Of a stretch of DNA of 54,326 bases, positions 16,799 through 24,746 are shown piece by piece. The DNA is from an uncultured Prevotellaceae bacterium. Lineage in GTDB: Bacteria > Bacteroidota > Bacteroidia > Bacteroidales > Bacteroidaceae. The translations under genes and the position numbers were made by a program. Below the pieces are notes generated by a model. The model was not told the DNA's origin and did no database searches. It worked only from the letters and a program-made list of their open reading frames with translations. Where the stretch lies: positions 1 through 54,326 of the forward strand of contig ONHN01000009.1 in assembly GCA_900317635.1 (NCBI GenBank), in the 5' to 3' direction. The first letter of the stretch is position 1. The number at the start of each line of letters is the position of its first letter.

Positions 16799-18196
16799 AT
16801 GTATTATCCAAGGCTTATCGATAGCTATTTATTGGAATGGGCTTCGCGAACGTCTCATAAGCCCTTGCTCCTTCGCGGTGCGCGTCAGGTGGGCAAATCG
16901 TCTGCCGTGCAGCATTTAGGGGAGAGCTTTGAGCAGTATGTTGAACTTAATTTTGAGAAATCACAAGCCTTTGTTTCACTCTTTACGCAGTGCGACCTTG
17001 ATGTCCGTAGGATTGTCCCTCAAATAGAATCATTGGTCGGGAAGCACATTGTGCCAGGTAAAACGCTTCTGTTTCTTGATGAGGTTCAAGCCTGCCCGCA
17101 GGCTATTATGGCATTGAGGTTTTTCAAAGAAGATTTGCCCGAACTGCACGTCATAGCTGCTGGGTCGTTGCTGGAATTTGCTCTTGACGAACTTCCTACT
17201 TTTGGCGTTGGTCGTATACATTCAATGTATATGTATCCCATGACCTTCGACGAGTTTCTTGTAGCCTGTGGCGAGCAACTTCTGCTCAAGGCACGCCGCG
17301 AGGCCTCAGCCGTCAATCCCTTGCCTCAGCCCCTCCATGAGAAATTGGTGAGTCTTCTACGCAACTTTATCTTAGTGGGAGGTATGCCCGAAGTGGTAAG
17401 CCAATGGGTTAAAACCCACGACTATCTTGTTTGTCAAGAAGTGCAGGACGATATAGTTTTTGCTTACGAAGACGATTTCCCAAAATACCGAAAGAAAGTC
17501 GATCCTGCACTTCTGCGGTTAACCCTGCGTAGTGCTGCCGTACAAGCTACAAAAAAATTTGTGTATGCGGAAGTGGGCAGTGGTTACAAAGTCTCTGAAG
17601 TAAAGAAGGCACTTGAGCTTCTCTCGAAGGCTGGCATCCTTATCCCCGTAACTTCCACAGCCGCCAATGGATTGCCGTTAGGGAGCGAAGCTAATCCAGC
17701 CTATCGGAAAATGTTAATACTCGATAGCGGCCTCATGTTACGTTTACTCCACATGTCAACGGGCGATGCTACTAAGTTCGCTGAACACATTCTCACAAGT
17801 AAGGCTGCCGAATTAGTCAATCGGGGTCCTATGGCAGAAATGGTGGCAGGGCTTGAGCTTCTCCACTATAATACGCCAAACCTAAAACAAGAACTTTATT
17901 ATTGGCTCAGGTTAACAAAGAATGCACAAGCCGAAATAGACTACGTAGTGCCTTACCAACAATTTGTCTTGCCCATTGAAGTGAAGGCCAGCACGCAAGG
18001 GGGCATGAAAAGCCTCTGGGCCTTTATGCGCGATAAGCACCTTTCAAGGGCAATTCGTTGCTCTTTAGAGAATTTCGGTTCCTATGTCTATACCGATGCG
18101 TTAGATGCCGAAGCTGAGCGACAGGTGATAGTATGCCCGCTCTATGCTCTTTCGCAAATGGGGTCCATGCTAAAAGCTTCAACAATGGAGGACTAA
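16799..18196 (+). CDS. AAA ATP-binding protein with DUF4143 domain
   Basis: A 465-residue protein. N-terminal ATPase: Walker A LLRGARQVGKSS (near 25-36), Walker B KTLLFLDEVQACP (near 88-100) and a sensor region GSLLEFAL. The C-terminal DUF4143 part holds a PD-(D/E)XK-like core (QAEIDYVVPYQQFVLPIEVKAS, near 378-400). Such proteins are abundant in Bacteroidetes and archaea, are often variable between strains and have no settled role. Its promoter region is tandemly repeated. It stands between the CRISPR effector cassette and the array but has its own promoter and faces the helicase gene convergently. Membership of the CRISPR system is possible only by proximity. Confidence 0.88.
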   Translation: MYYPRLIDSYLLEWASRTSHKPLLLRGARQVGKSSAVQHLGESFEQYVELNFEKSQAFVSLFTQCDLDVRRIVPQIESLVGKHIVPGKTLLFLDEVQACPQAIMALRFFKEDLPELHVIAAGSLLEFALDELPTFGVGRIHSMYMYPMTFDEFLVACGEQLLLKARREASAVNPLPQPLHEKLVSLLRNFILVGGMPEVVSQWVKTHDYLVCQEVQDDIVFAYEDDFPKYRKKVDPALLRLTLRSAAVQATKKFVYAEVGSGYKVSEVKKALELLSKAGILIPVTSTAANGLPLGSEANPAYRKMLILDSGLMLRLLHMSTGDATKFAEHILTSKAAELVNRGPMAEMVAGLELLHYNTPNLKQELYYWLRLTKNAQAEIDYVVPYQQFVLPIEVKASTQGGMKSLWAFMRDKHLSRAIRCSLENFGSYVYTDALDAEAERQVIVCPLYALSQMGSMLKASTMED

Positions 18197-18259
18197 GCCC
18201 CCCCCTTAGAGTATCTACTCCTCTCTCTCCTAAAGGACGAGAGGGGCTGTGGCTTTTCC

Positions 18260-19762
18260 TTACCTATAAAAAAAGTCGTTCATGAGGTGTAGGCGTTCTT
18301 TAGCGCGCGTCATGGCCGTATAGACCCACTGGTAGCTTTCGCGCGTGGGGTTCATCATGATGTTGCGCGGCGTGAAGACGAAGACGTCATCCCACTCGCC
18401 CCCTTGCGCCTTGTGGCACGTCACGGAGTAGCCAAACTTGCAGCGTAGCGCGTTGAGGTAGGGGTCCTCGCGCATCTTGTCGTAGAAGGTCTTCTTATTT
18501 TCCTTAGGTTTAATTTCCAACTTCAGCATGCGTTGGATGAAGTCGGCGAATAGTTCCCGCTGTTGCACCTTGCCAAGGTTCAGGTCGCGCATAAACATCG
18601 TGTCCTCCATGATCAGCGTGGTGTACTCTTTTCCCGTGAAGAGTTCCTTTACCCTCACTTGGCGGAACGCCAGCATGGCGCGTATTTCTACCTTAGGGCT
18701 TACCTCCACCACGCTCACCATGTCGCCGTTCATCAAGCCCGTTGGTATGTTGTTTTGAATGACCATGAGCAGCTCGCCAGGCTGGATGCTCTGCGGGGGG
18801 TATCCTAAGCAGTAGCGTATAGCCGCACTCGTTTCGTATGCCTTGCGGTTGCTGCGGCAGACGCAGATGGTGCTGTTGGGTCCGTTCGTGCGCAGGCGGT
18901 TTATGTACTCCGTCACCATCGCCGCCTCGTTCGCATACCACACGAAGTTGCCGTACGGCTTAAAGACGAGGTATTCCCAATGTCGGCGCTGGCCGTAGTG
19001 CGCCGTATTGGCAGGTGCCGTGTTGTAGAGTTGGCGCACATACTGCGAGGCTGGAATCAGGCCGTTCGTCTGGTCCTGGCGCATAATCTGCGTCAGTTCA
19101 GCTTGCTGCGCGGCATAGCCAAAGGTACTTAGGAAATACTCAGGCGCGAGGGCTGGCGAGAAGTTGCCCTCTACGGGCGGCAGCTGACAAGGGTCGCCCA
19201 CGAAGATGAACTTGCTGCCCTCGCGCTGGTCGTAGTTCAGCAGGTCCGTGAGCAGGCGGCCGTTGCCAAACTTCGCCTGCGTGATGTCCTTCTCCTCCGT
19301 GTCCGACACCATCGACGCTTCGTCCACGATATAGACCACTGGCTGCTGCGGAATTTTCTTTTCTTCGGGCGTTTTGGGGTTGACGTCCGTAGCAACGAAC
19401 TGCAAAAACAGCTGTCCGTCGGTTGCCGCCACCGCCTTGAGGTCCTCTTCGGTTTCTATCTCTTCGCTCAGTCCGCCAAAGTCGTACACCATGGCGTGGA
19501 TGGTCTGCGCCGTGGTGCCCTCGCCCGCCAGGTTTTGCAACACTTTCGAGGCTCGTCCCGTGGAGGCCAGGAGGTGGTAGAGGCGGCTGCGCTCTTGCAG
19601 TTCGTTAATCAAAAAGCGCATCAAGGTCGTTTTGCCCGTTCCCGCATAGCCTTTCAAAATGAAGACGCGCGCATGTTTGTCTGCCACGAAGTCCAGCATT
19701 TGTTTCATCACCGCCTGCTGGCTCTCCGTGAGCCGAATGTTGTGAAAGTCAGTTTGTGGCAT
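18260..19762 (-). CDS. RecD-like/UvrD-family ATP-dependent helicase
   Basis: A 500-residue superfamily 1 helicase. Motif I is ILKGYAGTGKTTLMRFL (about 36-52), motif II VVYIVDEASMVSD (about 140-152), motif III FIFVGDPCQLPPVEGNF, and the C-terminal motifs FGYSVTCHKAQGGEWDDVFVF and YTAMTRAKERLHL correspond to V and VI of the UvrD_C_2 region. It resembles stand-alone RecD2-like helicases and could act in recombination or repair. The start at 19762 (MPQTDFHNIRLTESQ) is chosen because the promoter lies at 19788-19817 inside a longer open frame. It diverges from the CRISPR leader promoter, about 50 bases away. Confidence 0.88.
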   Translation of the reverse strand: MPQTDFHNIRLTESQQAVMKQMLDFVADKHARVFILKGYAGTGKTTLMRFLINELQERSRLYHLLASTGRASKVLQNLAGEGTTAQTIHAMVYDFGGLSEEIETEEDLKAVAATDGQLFLQFVATDVNPKTPEEKKIPQQPVVYIVDEASMVSDTEEKDITQAKFGNGRLLTDLLNYDQREGSKFIFVGDPCQLPPVEGNFSPALAPEYFLSTFGYAAQQAELTQIMRQDQTNGLIPASQYVRQLYNTAPANTAHYGQRRHWEYLVFKPYGNFVWYANEAAMVTEYINRLRTNGPNSTICVCRSNRKAYETSAAIRYCLGYPPQSIQPGELLMVIQNNIPTGLMNGDMVSVVEVSPKVEIRAMLAFRQVRVKELFTGKEYTTLIMEDTMFMRDLNLGKVQQRELFADFIQRMLKLEIKPKENKKTFYDKMREDPYLNALRCKFGYSVTCHKAQGGEWDDVFVFTPRNIMMNPTRESYQWVYTAMTRAKERLHLMNDFFYR

Positions 19763-19787
19763 AGTGAAGTGAACTTGTTTTTCTCTG

Positions 19788-19817
19788 CGAAGATAGCAAA
19801 ACTTATGCAAAAAGCAA
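19788..19817 (-). promoter_or_regulatory. Promoter of the helicase gene
   Basis: On the minus strand TTG (19817-19815), 19 bases, TATCTTCG (19795-19788), one mismatch from consensus. Confidence 0.6.
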
Positions 19818-19846
19818 GGGCTCGCACCCAAAAGTCCGCCGAACGC

Positions 19847-19877
19847 TTTGTTTTCAAACAAAAAAGTGCTATCTTTG
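19847..19877 (+). promoter_or_regulatory. Leader promoter of the CRISPR array
   Basis: TTTG (19847-19850), a 19-base spacer and TATCTTTG (19870-19877), exact consensus, 84 bases before the first repeat and pointing into the array. It defines left-to-right transcription and the leader 19878-19961. Confidence 0.8.
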
Positions 19878-19961
19878 CACTATCAAAAGCAACGCGCTCT
19901 ATGATTTTTTGCACAGAACTGTTTTCATAAGGGATGAAAATCAACGAGATATAGCCAACAG

Positions 19962-21183
19962 GCTATAAAAGCCTTCCATTACAACAAGGATTACAACTAA
20001 TGTGCATATACCCATTTAATTGGCTAAGCTATAAAAGCCTTCCATTACAACAAGGATTACAACTACGAGGACCTGCTGCTACTGCAGCACACCCGCTATA
20101 AAAGCCTTCCATTACAACAAGGATTACAACTCAAGCGCAAGGTCTTTGACTATTACCTCACGCTATAAAAGCCTTCCATTACAAAAAGGATTACAACTTC
20201 GAAGAGGGCAACCCCATCAAAGTCTCTGCTATAAAAGCCTTCCATTACAAAAAGGATTACAACTTAGGAGTTTTTATGGTAAATGGCAGTTTCGCTATAA
20301 AAGCCTTCCATTACAAAAAGGATTACAACATGAATGGGATGCTGAGAAGAAAGAGTTGAGCTATAAAAGCCTTCCATTACAAAAAGGATTACAACTGGAA
20401 GTGGGGAGCCATATTCTGACGTAGCTATAAAAGCCTTCCATTACAAAAAGGATTACAACGAAAACAAGAAGAATGCATGAGTTATATTGCTATAAAAGCC
20501 TTCCATTACAAAAAGGATTACAACTCTCTACATAAATGTAGAAGCCATCTGGAGCTATAAAAGCCTTCCATTACAAAAAGGATTACAACAGCACTGCACT
20601 TCGGTGCTTAGAGGCACCAGCTATAAAAGCCTTCCATTACAAAAAGGATTACAACTAGTGTTAGTGATATTTGATTGGGCATACCGCTATAAAAGCCTTC
20701 CATTACAAAAAGGATTACAACCTTCCATTCGCGCAGCTGAAGTTCACTAATGCTATAAAAGCCTTCCATTACAAAAAGGATTACAACAACCCTATTAATA
20801 ATAGTTTGTCTTCTAATGCTATAAAAGCCTTCCATTACAAAAAGGATTACAACGTTAAGGCATTGCCACCATCCATAGCGTCAGCTATAAAAGCCTTCCA
20901 TTACAAAAAGGATTACAACGGAATGCACCCGACAACGTGGTTTTCCATAGCTATAAAAGCCTTCCATTACAACAAGGATTACAACGCCGTGAACGTGGTT
21001 TTGCGCGTGTAATCAGCTATAAAAGCCTTCCATTACAACAAGGATTACAACTCAGGTACTTTCTCATAGTACCAAAGCAACGCTATAAAAGCCTTCCATT
21101 ACAACAAGGATTACAACTTTGAGCTCTTCGGTTGTGTAGTCTTTTAGGCTATAAAAGCCTTCCACTATAACAAGGATTAGCTT
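19962..21183 (+). CRISPR. CRISPR array, 19 repeats of 36 bases and 18 spacers
   Basis: The repeat begins GCTATAAAAGCCTTCC and ends GGATTACAAC; spacers are 28-31 bases. Repeats start at 19962, 20028, 20095, 20162, 20228, 20294, 20360, 20424, 20489, 20554, 20620, 20686, 20752, 20818, 20884, 20950, 21016, 21082 and 21148. The last repeat is degenerate (CACTATAACAAGG and a changed 3' end), marking the old, leader-distal end. The terminal eight bases ATTACAAC would be the crRNA handle, comparable to the ATTGAAAC type. Repeats 1-3 and 16-19 carry ACAACAAGG, repeats 4-15 ACAAAAAGG. The array most likely serves the upstream Csm module. Confidence 0.98.
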
Positions 21184-21314
21184 ATGAAAACTAAAGGACG
21201 TTCCAGCAGTGATGGTGGGCGAAGGACACCATTACCGATTGAACGTCCGAAACGAAAAGATATAGGTAGTTTGTAAGTGTGCAGTACGCTCCGGGCACCA
21301 ACTATATAGAGTTA

Positions 21315-21402
21315 TAATTCATGTTTCGGGAGTTACTGCTGCGATGGTGCGCTCGGCGCACCATTTGTCCCGCCCGTATCGCAACATCCGAAACTTGAAT
21401 TG
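21315..21402 (+). repeat. MITE-like inverted-repeat element, copy C (short form)
   Basis: The left end AATTCATGTTTCGGGAGTT and the reverse complement of the right end AATTCAAGTTTCGGATGTT match at 16 of 19 positions; the centre is the palindrome GGTGCGCTCGGCGCACC. Very similar to copy A. Confidence 0.75.
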
Positions 21403-21540
21403 ATGAACAATTCGTGGTAATTCATGGGCATTCGTGTGAAATATGTTGAGTGCGGGCGAGGTGCTCGCGTTCCCATACTTTTCCGCAGGCGAGGCGTGTG
21501 CGTCCCATGCTATTCCGCGGGCGAGACGCCTGCGTACCCG

Positions 21541-21628
21541 ACTTTCAGGCTTTGAAAGTGTGACTTTCAGGCTTTGAAAGTGTGACTTTCAGGCTTTGAA
21601 AGTGTGACTTTCAGGCTTTGAAAGTGTG
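21541..21628. repeat. Four identical 22-base tandem units, each a hairpin, upstream of cas1
   Basis: Units start at 21541, 21563, 21585 and 21607. In each, ACTTTCA and TGAAAGT pair as a 7-base stem around GGCTT, followed by GTG. Confidence 0.95.
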
Positions 21629-21714
21629 GTTGCCAAGGCCTGAAGCGCAAAAAGAGCCTATTTGCTTGGGCGAGTTTTGCCCCCGTATAGTCTTTTCATC
21701 AACGTTATATAGAT

Positions 21715-22653
21715 ATGAGTAAACGCACACTTTTCTTCAGTTCTCCCGCCTATCTTTCGTTGCGGAACAACCAGCTGGTTTGGAAAATACCCGAGATAGA
21801 GAAAGACGACACGCTCACCGAGGAGCAGAAAGCGGCTGCGGAACGCACGTTTCCTATTGAGGACATTGGTATCGTCGTGCTTGACAATCGGCGGCTGACG
21901 CTGACGCATGGTCTGATGGACGCTTTGCTGGCGTCCAACTGCGCCATCGTGACGTGCGACCAGCGCGGTATGCCCGTCGGGCTGTTCCTGCCCTTGGCGG
22001 CCCACAGCTTGCAGCAAGAGCGTTTCGCCGCTCAGATAGGAGCCTCGCTGCCGCAGAAGAAGCAGCTATGGCAGCAAACGATGCGTGCCAAGATAGGCAA
22101 TCAGGCCTCGGCCCTGCACCTGGCTACGCAAGCCGAGACGGGCTGCTTGCGCGCCTGGGCTCGCGAGGTGCGCAGTGGCGACCCCGACAACCTGGAGGGG
22201 CGTGCCGCCGTTTACTACTGGAAGAACCTCTTTGCCAACCACATAGGTGCTTTCCGCCGCGACCGCATGGGGCCGCCGCCTAACAACCTGCTGAACTATG
22301 CCTACGCCATCCTGCGTAGCTGCATAGCCCGTGCGCTGACGTGCCACGGCTTGCTGCCCACGCTGGGCATCCACCACCACAATCGTTACAACGCCTACTG
22401 CCTGGCCGACGACGTGATGGAGCCCTACCGACCCTACGCCGACCTCATTGTCAGAGACATCGTGACAACAACGCCAGAGGCCCTCGATGAGCTCACGCGC
22501 GCCACAAAGGCGAAGCTGTTGTCGGTGGTGAGCGTGCAGGTGTGCATCGACGGGCAGAACACGGAGCTGCAAACCGCTGCCCTGCAGACGGCCGCATCGC
22601 TGGCAAAATGCTTCTTGGGAGAAACGGAAAAGTTGAGCTATCCGAGGTTGTGA
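21715..22653 (+). CDS. cas1: Cas1 integrase, type II-C-like lineage
   Basis: A 312-residue Cas1. The N-terminus TLFFSSPAYLSLRNNQLVWKIPE, the DNRRLTLTHG block, and NLEGRAAVYYWKNLF (catalytic Glu), then GIHHHNRYNAYCLADDVMEPYRPYADL (catalytic His and Asp) are all present and follow the pattern I know from Bacteroidetes type II-C Cas1, not from type III Cas1. Cas1 dimers with Cas2 insert new spacers at the leader end. No Cas9, Csn2 or Cas4 gene accompanies it here. cas2 follows after 90 bases that contain a GC-rich palindrome. Integrity looks full. Confidence 0.93.
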   Translation: MSKRTLFFSSPAYLSLRNNQLVWKIPEIEKDDTLTEEQKAAAERTFPIEDIGIVVLDNRRLTLTHGLMDALLASNCAIVTCDQRGMPVGLFLPLAAHSLQQERFAAQIGASLPQKKQLWQQTMRAKIGNQASALHLATQAETGCLRAWAREVRSGDPDNLEGRAAVYYWKNLFANHIGAFRRDRMGPPPNNLLNYAYAILRSCIARALTCHGLLPTLGIHHHNRYNAYCLADDVMEPYRPYADLIVRDIVTTTPEALDELTRATKAKLLSVVSVQVCIDGQNTELQTAALQTAASLAKCFLGETEKLSYPRL

Positions 22654-22669
22654 AAGGAGAAGGTGTTCG

Positions 22670-22692
22670 CAGGCGGGACGCCTGCGTCCCAT
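22670..22692. repeat. GC-rich palindrome between cas1 and cas2
   Basis: CGCAGGCGGGACGCCTGCG, a member of the dispersed GCAGGCGAGACGCCTGC family, sits in the 90-base intergenic gap of the adaptation operon. Confidence 0.75.
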
Positions 22693-22743
22693 GCTTTTCT
22701 GCGGGCAAAGAAAACTAATGACAAACGATAGACGATAGCGCGT

Positions 22744-23049
22744 ATGTGGGTACTACTGTTTTTTGATCTTCCTTCCGTTTCGAAGAAGGAGCGCAAGGAG
22801 GCCGCCCTGTTTCGCAAGCGGATTATGGGCGATGGGTTTACGATGTTTCAGTTTTCGATGTACATTCGGCACTGTGCTACGGAGGCAAATGCAGAGGTGC
22901 ACGTGAGGCGCGTGGTGGCCTTGCAGCCGCCTCGCGGCAAGGTGGGCGTGTTTACGATTACCGACCGGCAGTTTGAGCAGATAAAGATCTTCGTTGACCG
23001 CCGCCTGCAACCGCCCATTGCACCCTACCAGCAGTTGGAGTTCTTGTAG
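22744..23049 (+). CDS. cas2: Cas2, type II-C-like lineage
   Basis: A 101-residue Cas2. MWVLLFFDLPSVSKKERKEAALFRKRIMGDGFTMFQFSMYIRHC and GKVGVFTITDRQFEQIKIF are the type II Cas2 pattern (FFDLP with the conserved Asp, MFQFSxYIRHC), distinct from the shorter MYVILVYD form typical of type I and III. It is the structural partner of Cas1 in spacer integration. The following NhaD gene is convergent, 22 bases away. Confidence 0.92.
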   Translation: MWVLLFFDLPSVSKKERKEAALFRKRIMGDGFTMFQFSMYIRHCATEANAEVHVRRVVALQPPRGKVGVFTITDRQFEQIKIFVDRRLQPPIAPYQQLEFL

Positions 23050-23071
23050 GGGGGAGAGGGCGTCTGTCCCA

Positions 23072-24439
23072 CTACGCCATGAGAAAGAAGACGCCGAGGC
23101 CTACGAAGAAGGCGATGAGGAGGTTGGGCAGGAAGTGGCGCACGTACCAGCGCAGCGTGACGCCCTCCATGCGCCACAAGGCGAAACCAGCCAGCGTGCC
23201 AGCGGCGAGGGCCGAACCGCCCACGGCGGTGCAATAGGATAGCAGGGGCCAGAAGAGGCCGTTCTGTGCATAGTCGGCCCCCGTAGCGTGGCTGAAGGCG
23301 GCGATGTTGGCCAGCATGGTAGGCACGTTGCCTGCAAAGGCTGAGAGGGCGGCGGCGGAGGTGCCTACGGCATAGATGTTGTGGACGTAGCGGGTGGTCC
23401 AGGCGCAGAAGTCGGGTAGCAGTCCGCTCTCGTTCACGGCGCCTACGGCCAGTGTCATGCCGATGAAGAAAAGGATGTTCTGTATGTTTTGGTATTGCAA
23501 GGCGAGGGGCTGGCGTCGGCGAACCATGACGTCGGCTTGCAGGAGGTGGCGGTTGCAGAGTTCGTTGACAATCCAGAGGACGCTCAACACGAGCAGTGCG
23601 CCGAGGAAGGGCGGCAGCAGCGTGAGGCGGCTGAACGTGGGTATGAACCACAGACCGCCGATGCCTACAACGAGCATCAAGGCGCGTTGCCAACGATTGA
23701 GGATGGTGTCGTCGCCACGATAGGGCGGCAGGGTGCGCACGAGGCGCATGCGGTGGGGCAGGTGGCGGTGGAAGAGTAGCAGCACTACGCTCAGAGCGGC
23801 CATACAGGGCAGGACGAGCTGGAAACTGTAGGCGGTAGGGGTGACGAGGCGTTGCGTCCAGAGCGTGAGGCTCGTGGTGTCGCCAATGACGGTGAAGGCT
23901 CCGCCGCAGTTGGCGGCAAGTACGATGACGGCACCGAAGACCCAGCGCAGGCGTTCTTCGGCCACGAGCGTGTGCATCAGGGCCAGCATGAGGCAGACCG
24001 TGGTGAGGTTGTCGAGGTTGGCCGAGATAACGAACGTGACGGCACCGATGCCCCAGAGGAAACGGCGTGGATATTTAGTGTAGAGCCCTTCGTGGATGAA
24101 GTCGAAACAGCCGTTGTTGTCGAGCACTTCGACGATGCTGGCCGTGGCCAAGAGGAAGAGGACGATGCCCGCCGCATCGAGCGTGTATTTCAGGAAGACA
24201 TGCTCGGCGATGTACTCCTTCACGTTGATGGAGTTGAGCTGTTCGCCGCGTTCTTTCAGGAAGTTCATCAGCTCGTTTTGGTGCTCGGCCAGTACGAAGT
24301 CGGCGCCCCACATGATGTAGAGCAACCAGCAGACGGTGCCGGCGAACATAGCCACGGCCGCTTTGTTCATACTGTTGACCTGCTCGGTGGCAATGAGCAG
24401 CAAGGCGATGAAGAAGATGGCGATGATAGCAATTTGCAT
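23072..24439 (-). CDS. nhaD: NhaD-type sodium:proton antiporter
   Basis: A 455-residue membrane protein of the ion transporter superfamily with about twelve hydrophobic segments. SANLDNLTTVCLMLALM (near 142-158), NCGGAFTVIGDTTSLTLW (near 182-199) and FAGNVPTMLANIAAF in the second half match NhaD. It exports Na+ or Li+ in exchange for protons. Last residues FFLMA end close to the convergent cas2 stop. A weak -7 like element (TAACTTCG, 24470-24463 on the minus strand) precedes it. Not related to the CRISPR genes in function as far as visible. Confidence 0.88.
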   Translation of the reverse strand: MQIAIIAIFFIALLLIATEQVNSMNKAAVAMFAGTVCWLLYIMWGADFVLAEHQNELMNFLKERGEQLNSINVKEYIAEHVFLKYTLDAAGIVLFLLATASIVEVLDNNGCFDFIHEGLYTKYPRRFLWGIGAVTFVISANLDNLTTVCLMLALMHTLVAEERLRWVFGAVIVLAANCGGAFTVIGDTTSLTLWTQRLVTPTAYSFQLVLPCMAALSVVLLLFHRHLPHRMRLVRTLPPYRGDDTILNRWQRALMLVVGIGGLWFIPTFSRLTLLPPFLGALLVLSVLWIVNELCNRHLLQADVMVRRRQPLALQYQNIQNILFFIGMTLAVGAVNESGLLPDFCAWTTRYVHNIYAVGTSAAALSAFAGNVPTMLANIAAFSHATGADYAQNGLFWPLLSYCTAVGGSALAAGTLAGFALWRMEGVTLRWYVRHFLPNLLIAFFVGLGVFFLMA

Positions 24440-24668
24440 AATGGGGCAAAGTTTTTACGCTGCGAAGTTAGGCATATTTTTCCACAACGCACACGTAGCG
24501 TGTCAGGAATTTTGCTGCGAGCACGAGCACATGCTGAAAATGTGCAAAGCGAAATATGCGAAAGAGGAAAGTAGGGACCACGAAAGGCACGAATGATTAC
24601 GAATGAACACGAAGACATAGTCGCTGCGATGTACTGTGGTGCAGCAATAAGGTTCAGCAATAAAAAGG
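24440..24668. other. Noncoding region between nhaD and rlpA
   Basis: No gene seen. It contains the nhaD upstream region and a short stretch of CACGAA/ATTACGAATG words (24577-24612) belonging to the ATTCGTG repeat group. Confidence 0.5.
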
Positions 24669-24716
24669 AGCTACGCGGGTGAGGCAACATGTGTGTGTGG
24701 CCTCACCCGCGTAGCT
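24661..24716 (-). terminator. Terminator of the rlpA-like gene
   Basis: A perfect 17-base stem (24669-24685 with 24700-24716, AGCTACGCGGGTGAGGC) around a GT-rich loop; on the minus strand it is followed by CTCCTTTTTA. Confidence 0.85.
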
Positions 24717-24746
24717 TTGCGGTAATGGTTTTGTCTGGCGTGGCTA

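Larger units (their letters stand above)
21184..21714. other. Noncoding region between array and cas1, rich in inverted repeats
   Basis: No gene. In order: nested stems at 21196-21248 (GGACGTTC/GAACGTCC enclosing ATGGTG/CACCAT), the MITE-like copy C, a short ATTCGTG-type stretch (21403-21445), two GC-rich palindromes (about 21485-21537) and four 22-base hairpin units (21541-21628). No clear TAnnTTTG promoter for cas1 is visible. Confidence 0.7.

Noticed and set aside
20146-21122. Frames with repeated SYKSLPLQKGLQL peptides
   Set aside because: They are translations of CRISPR repeats and spacers.
19962-21183. Right-to-left transcription of the array, as in some type II-C loci
   Set aside because: The degenerate repeat is at the right end, an exact promoter points in from the left, and the plus-strand repeat ends with an ATTACAAC handle-like string.
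19878-21714. A tracrRNA/anti-repeat for a type II system
   Set aside because: Looked for because Cas1 and Cas2 are type II-like. No partial copy of the repeat outside the array was found by eye on either strand.
6553-23049. A complete transposon carrying the CRISPR locus
   Set aside because: No transposase, integrase other than Cas1, or matching outer ends were seen; only short noncoding inverted-repeat elements are present.
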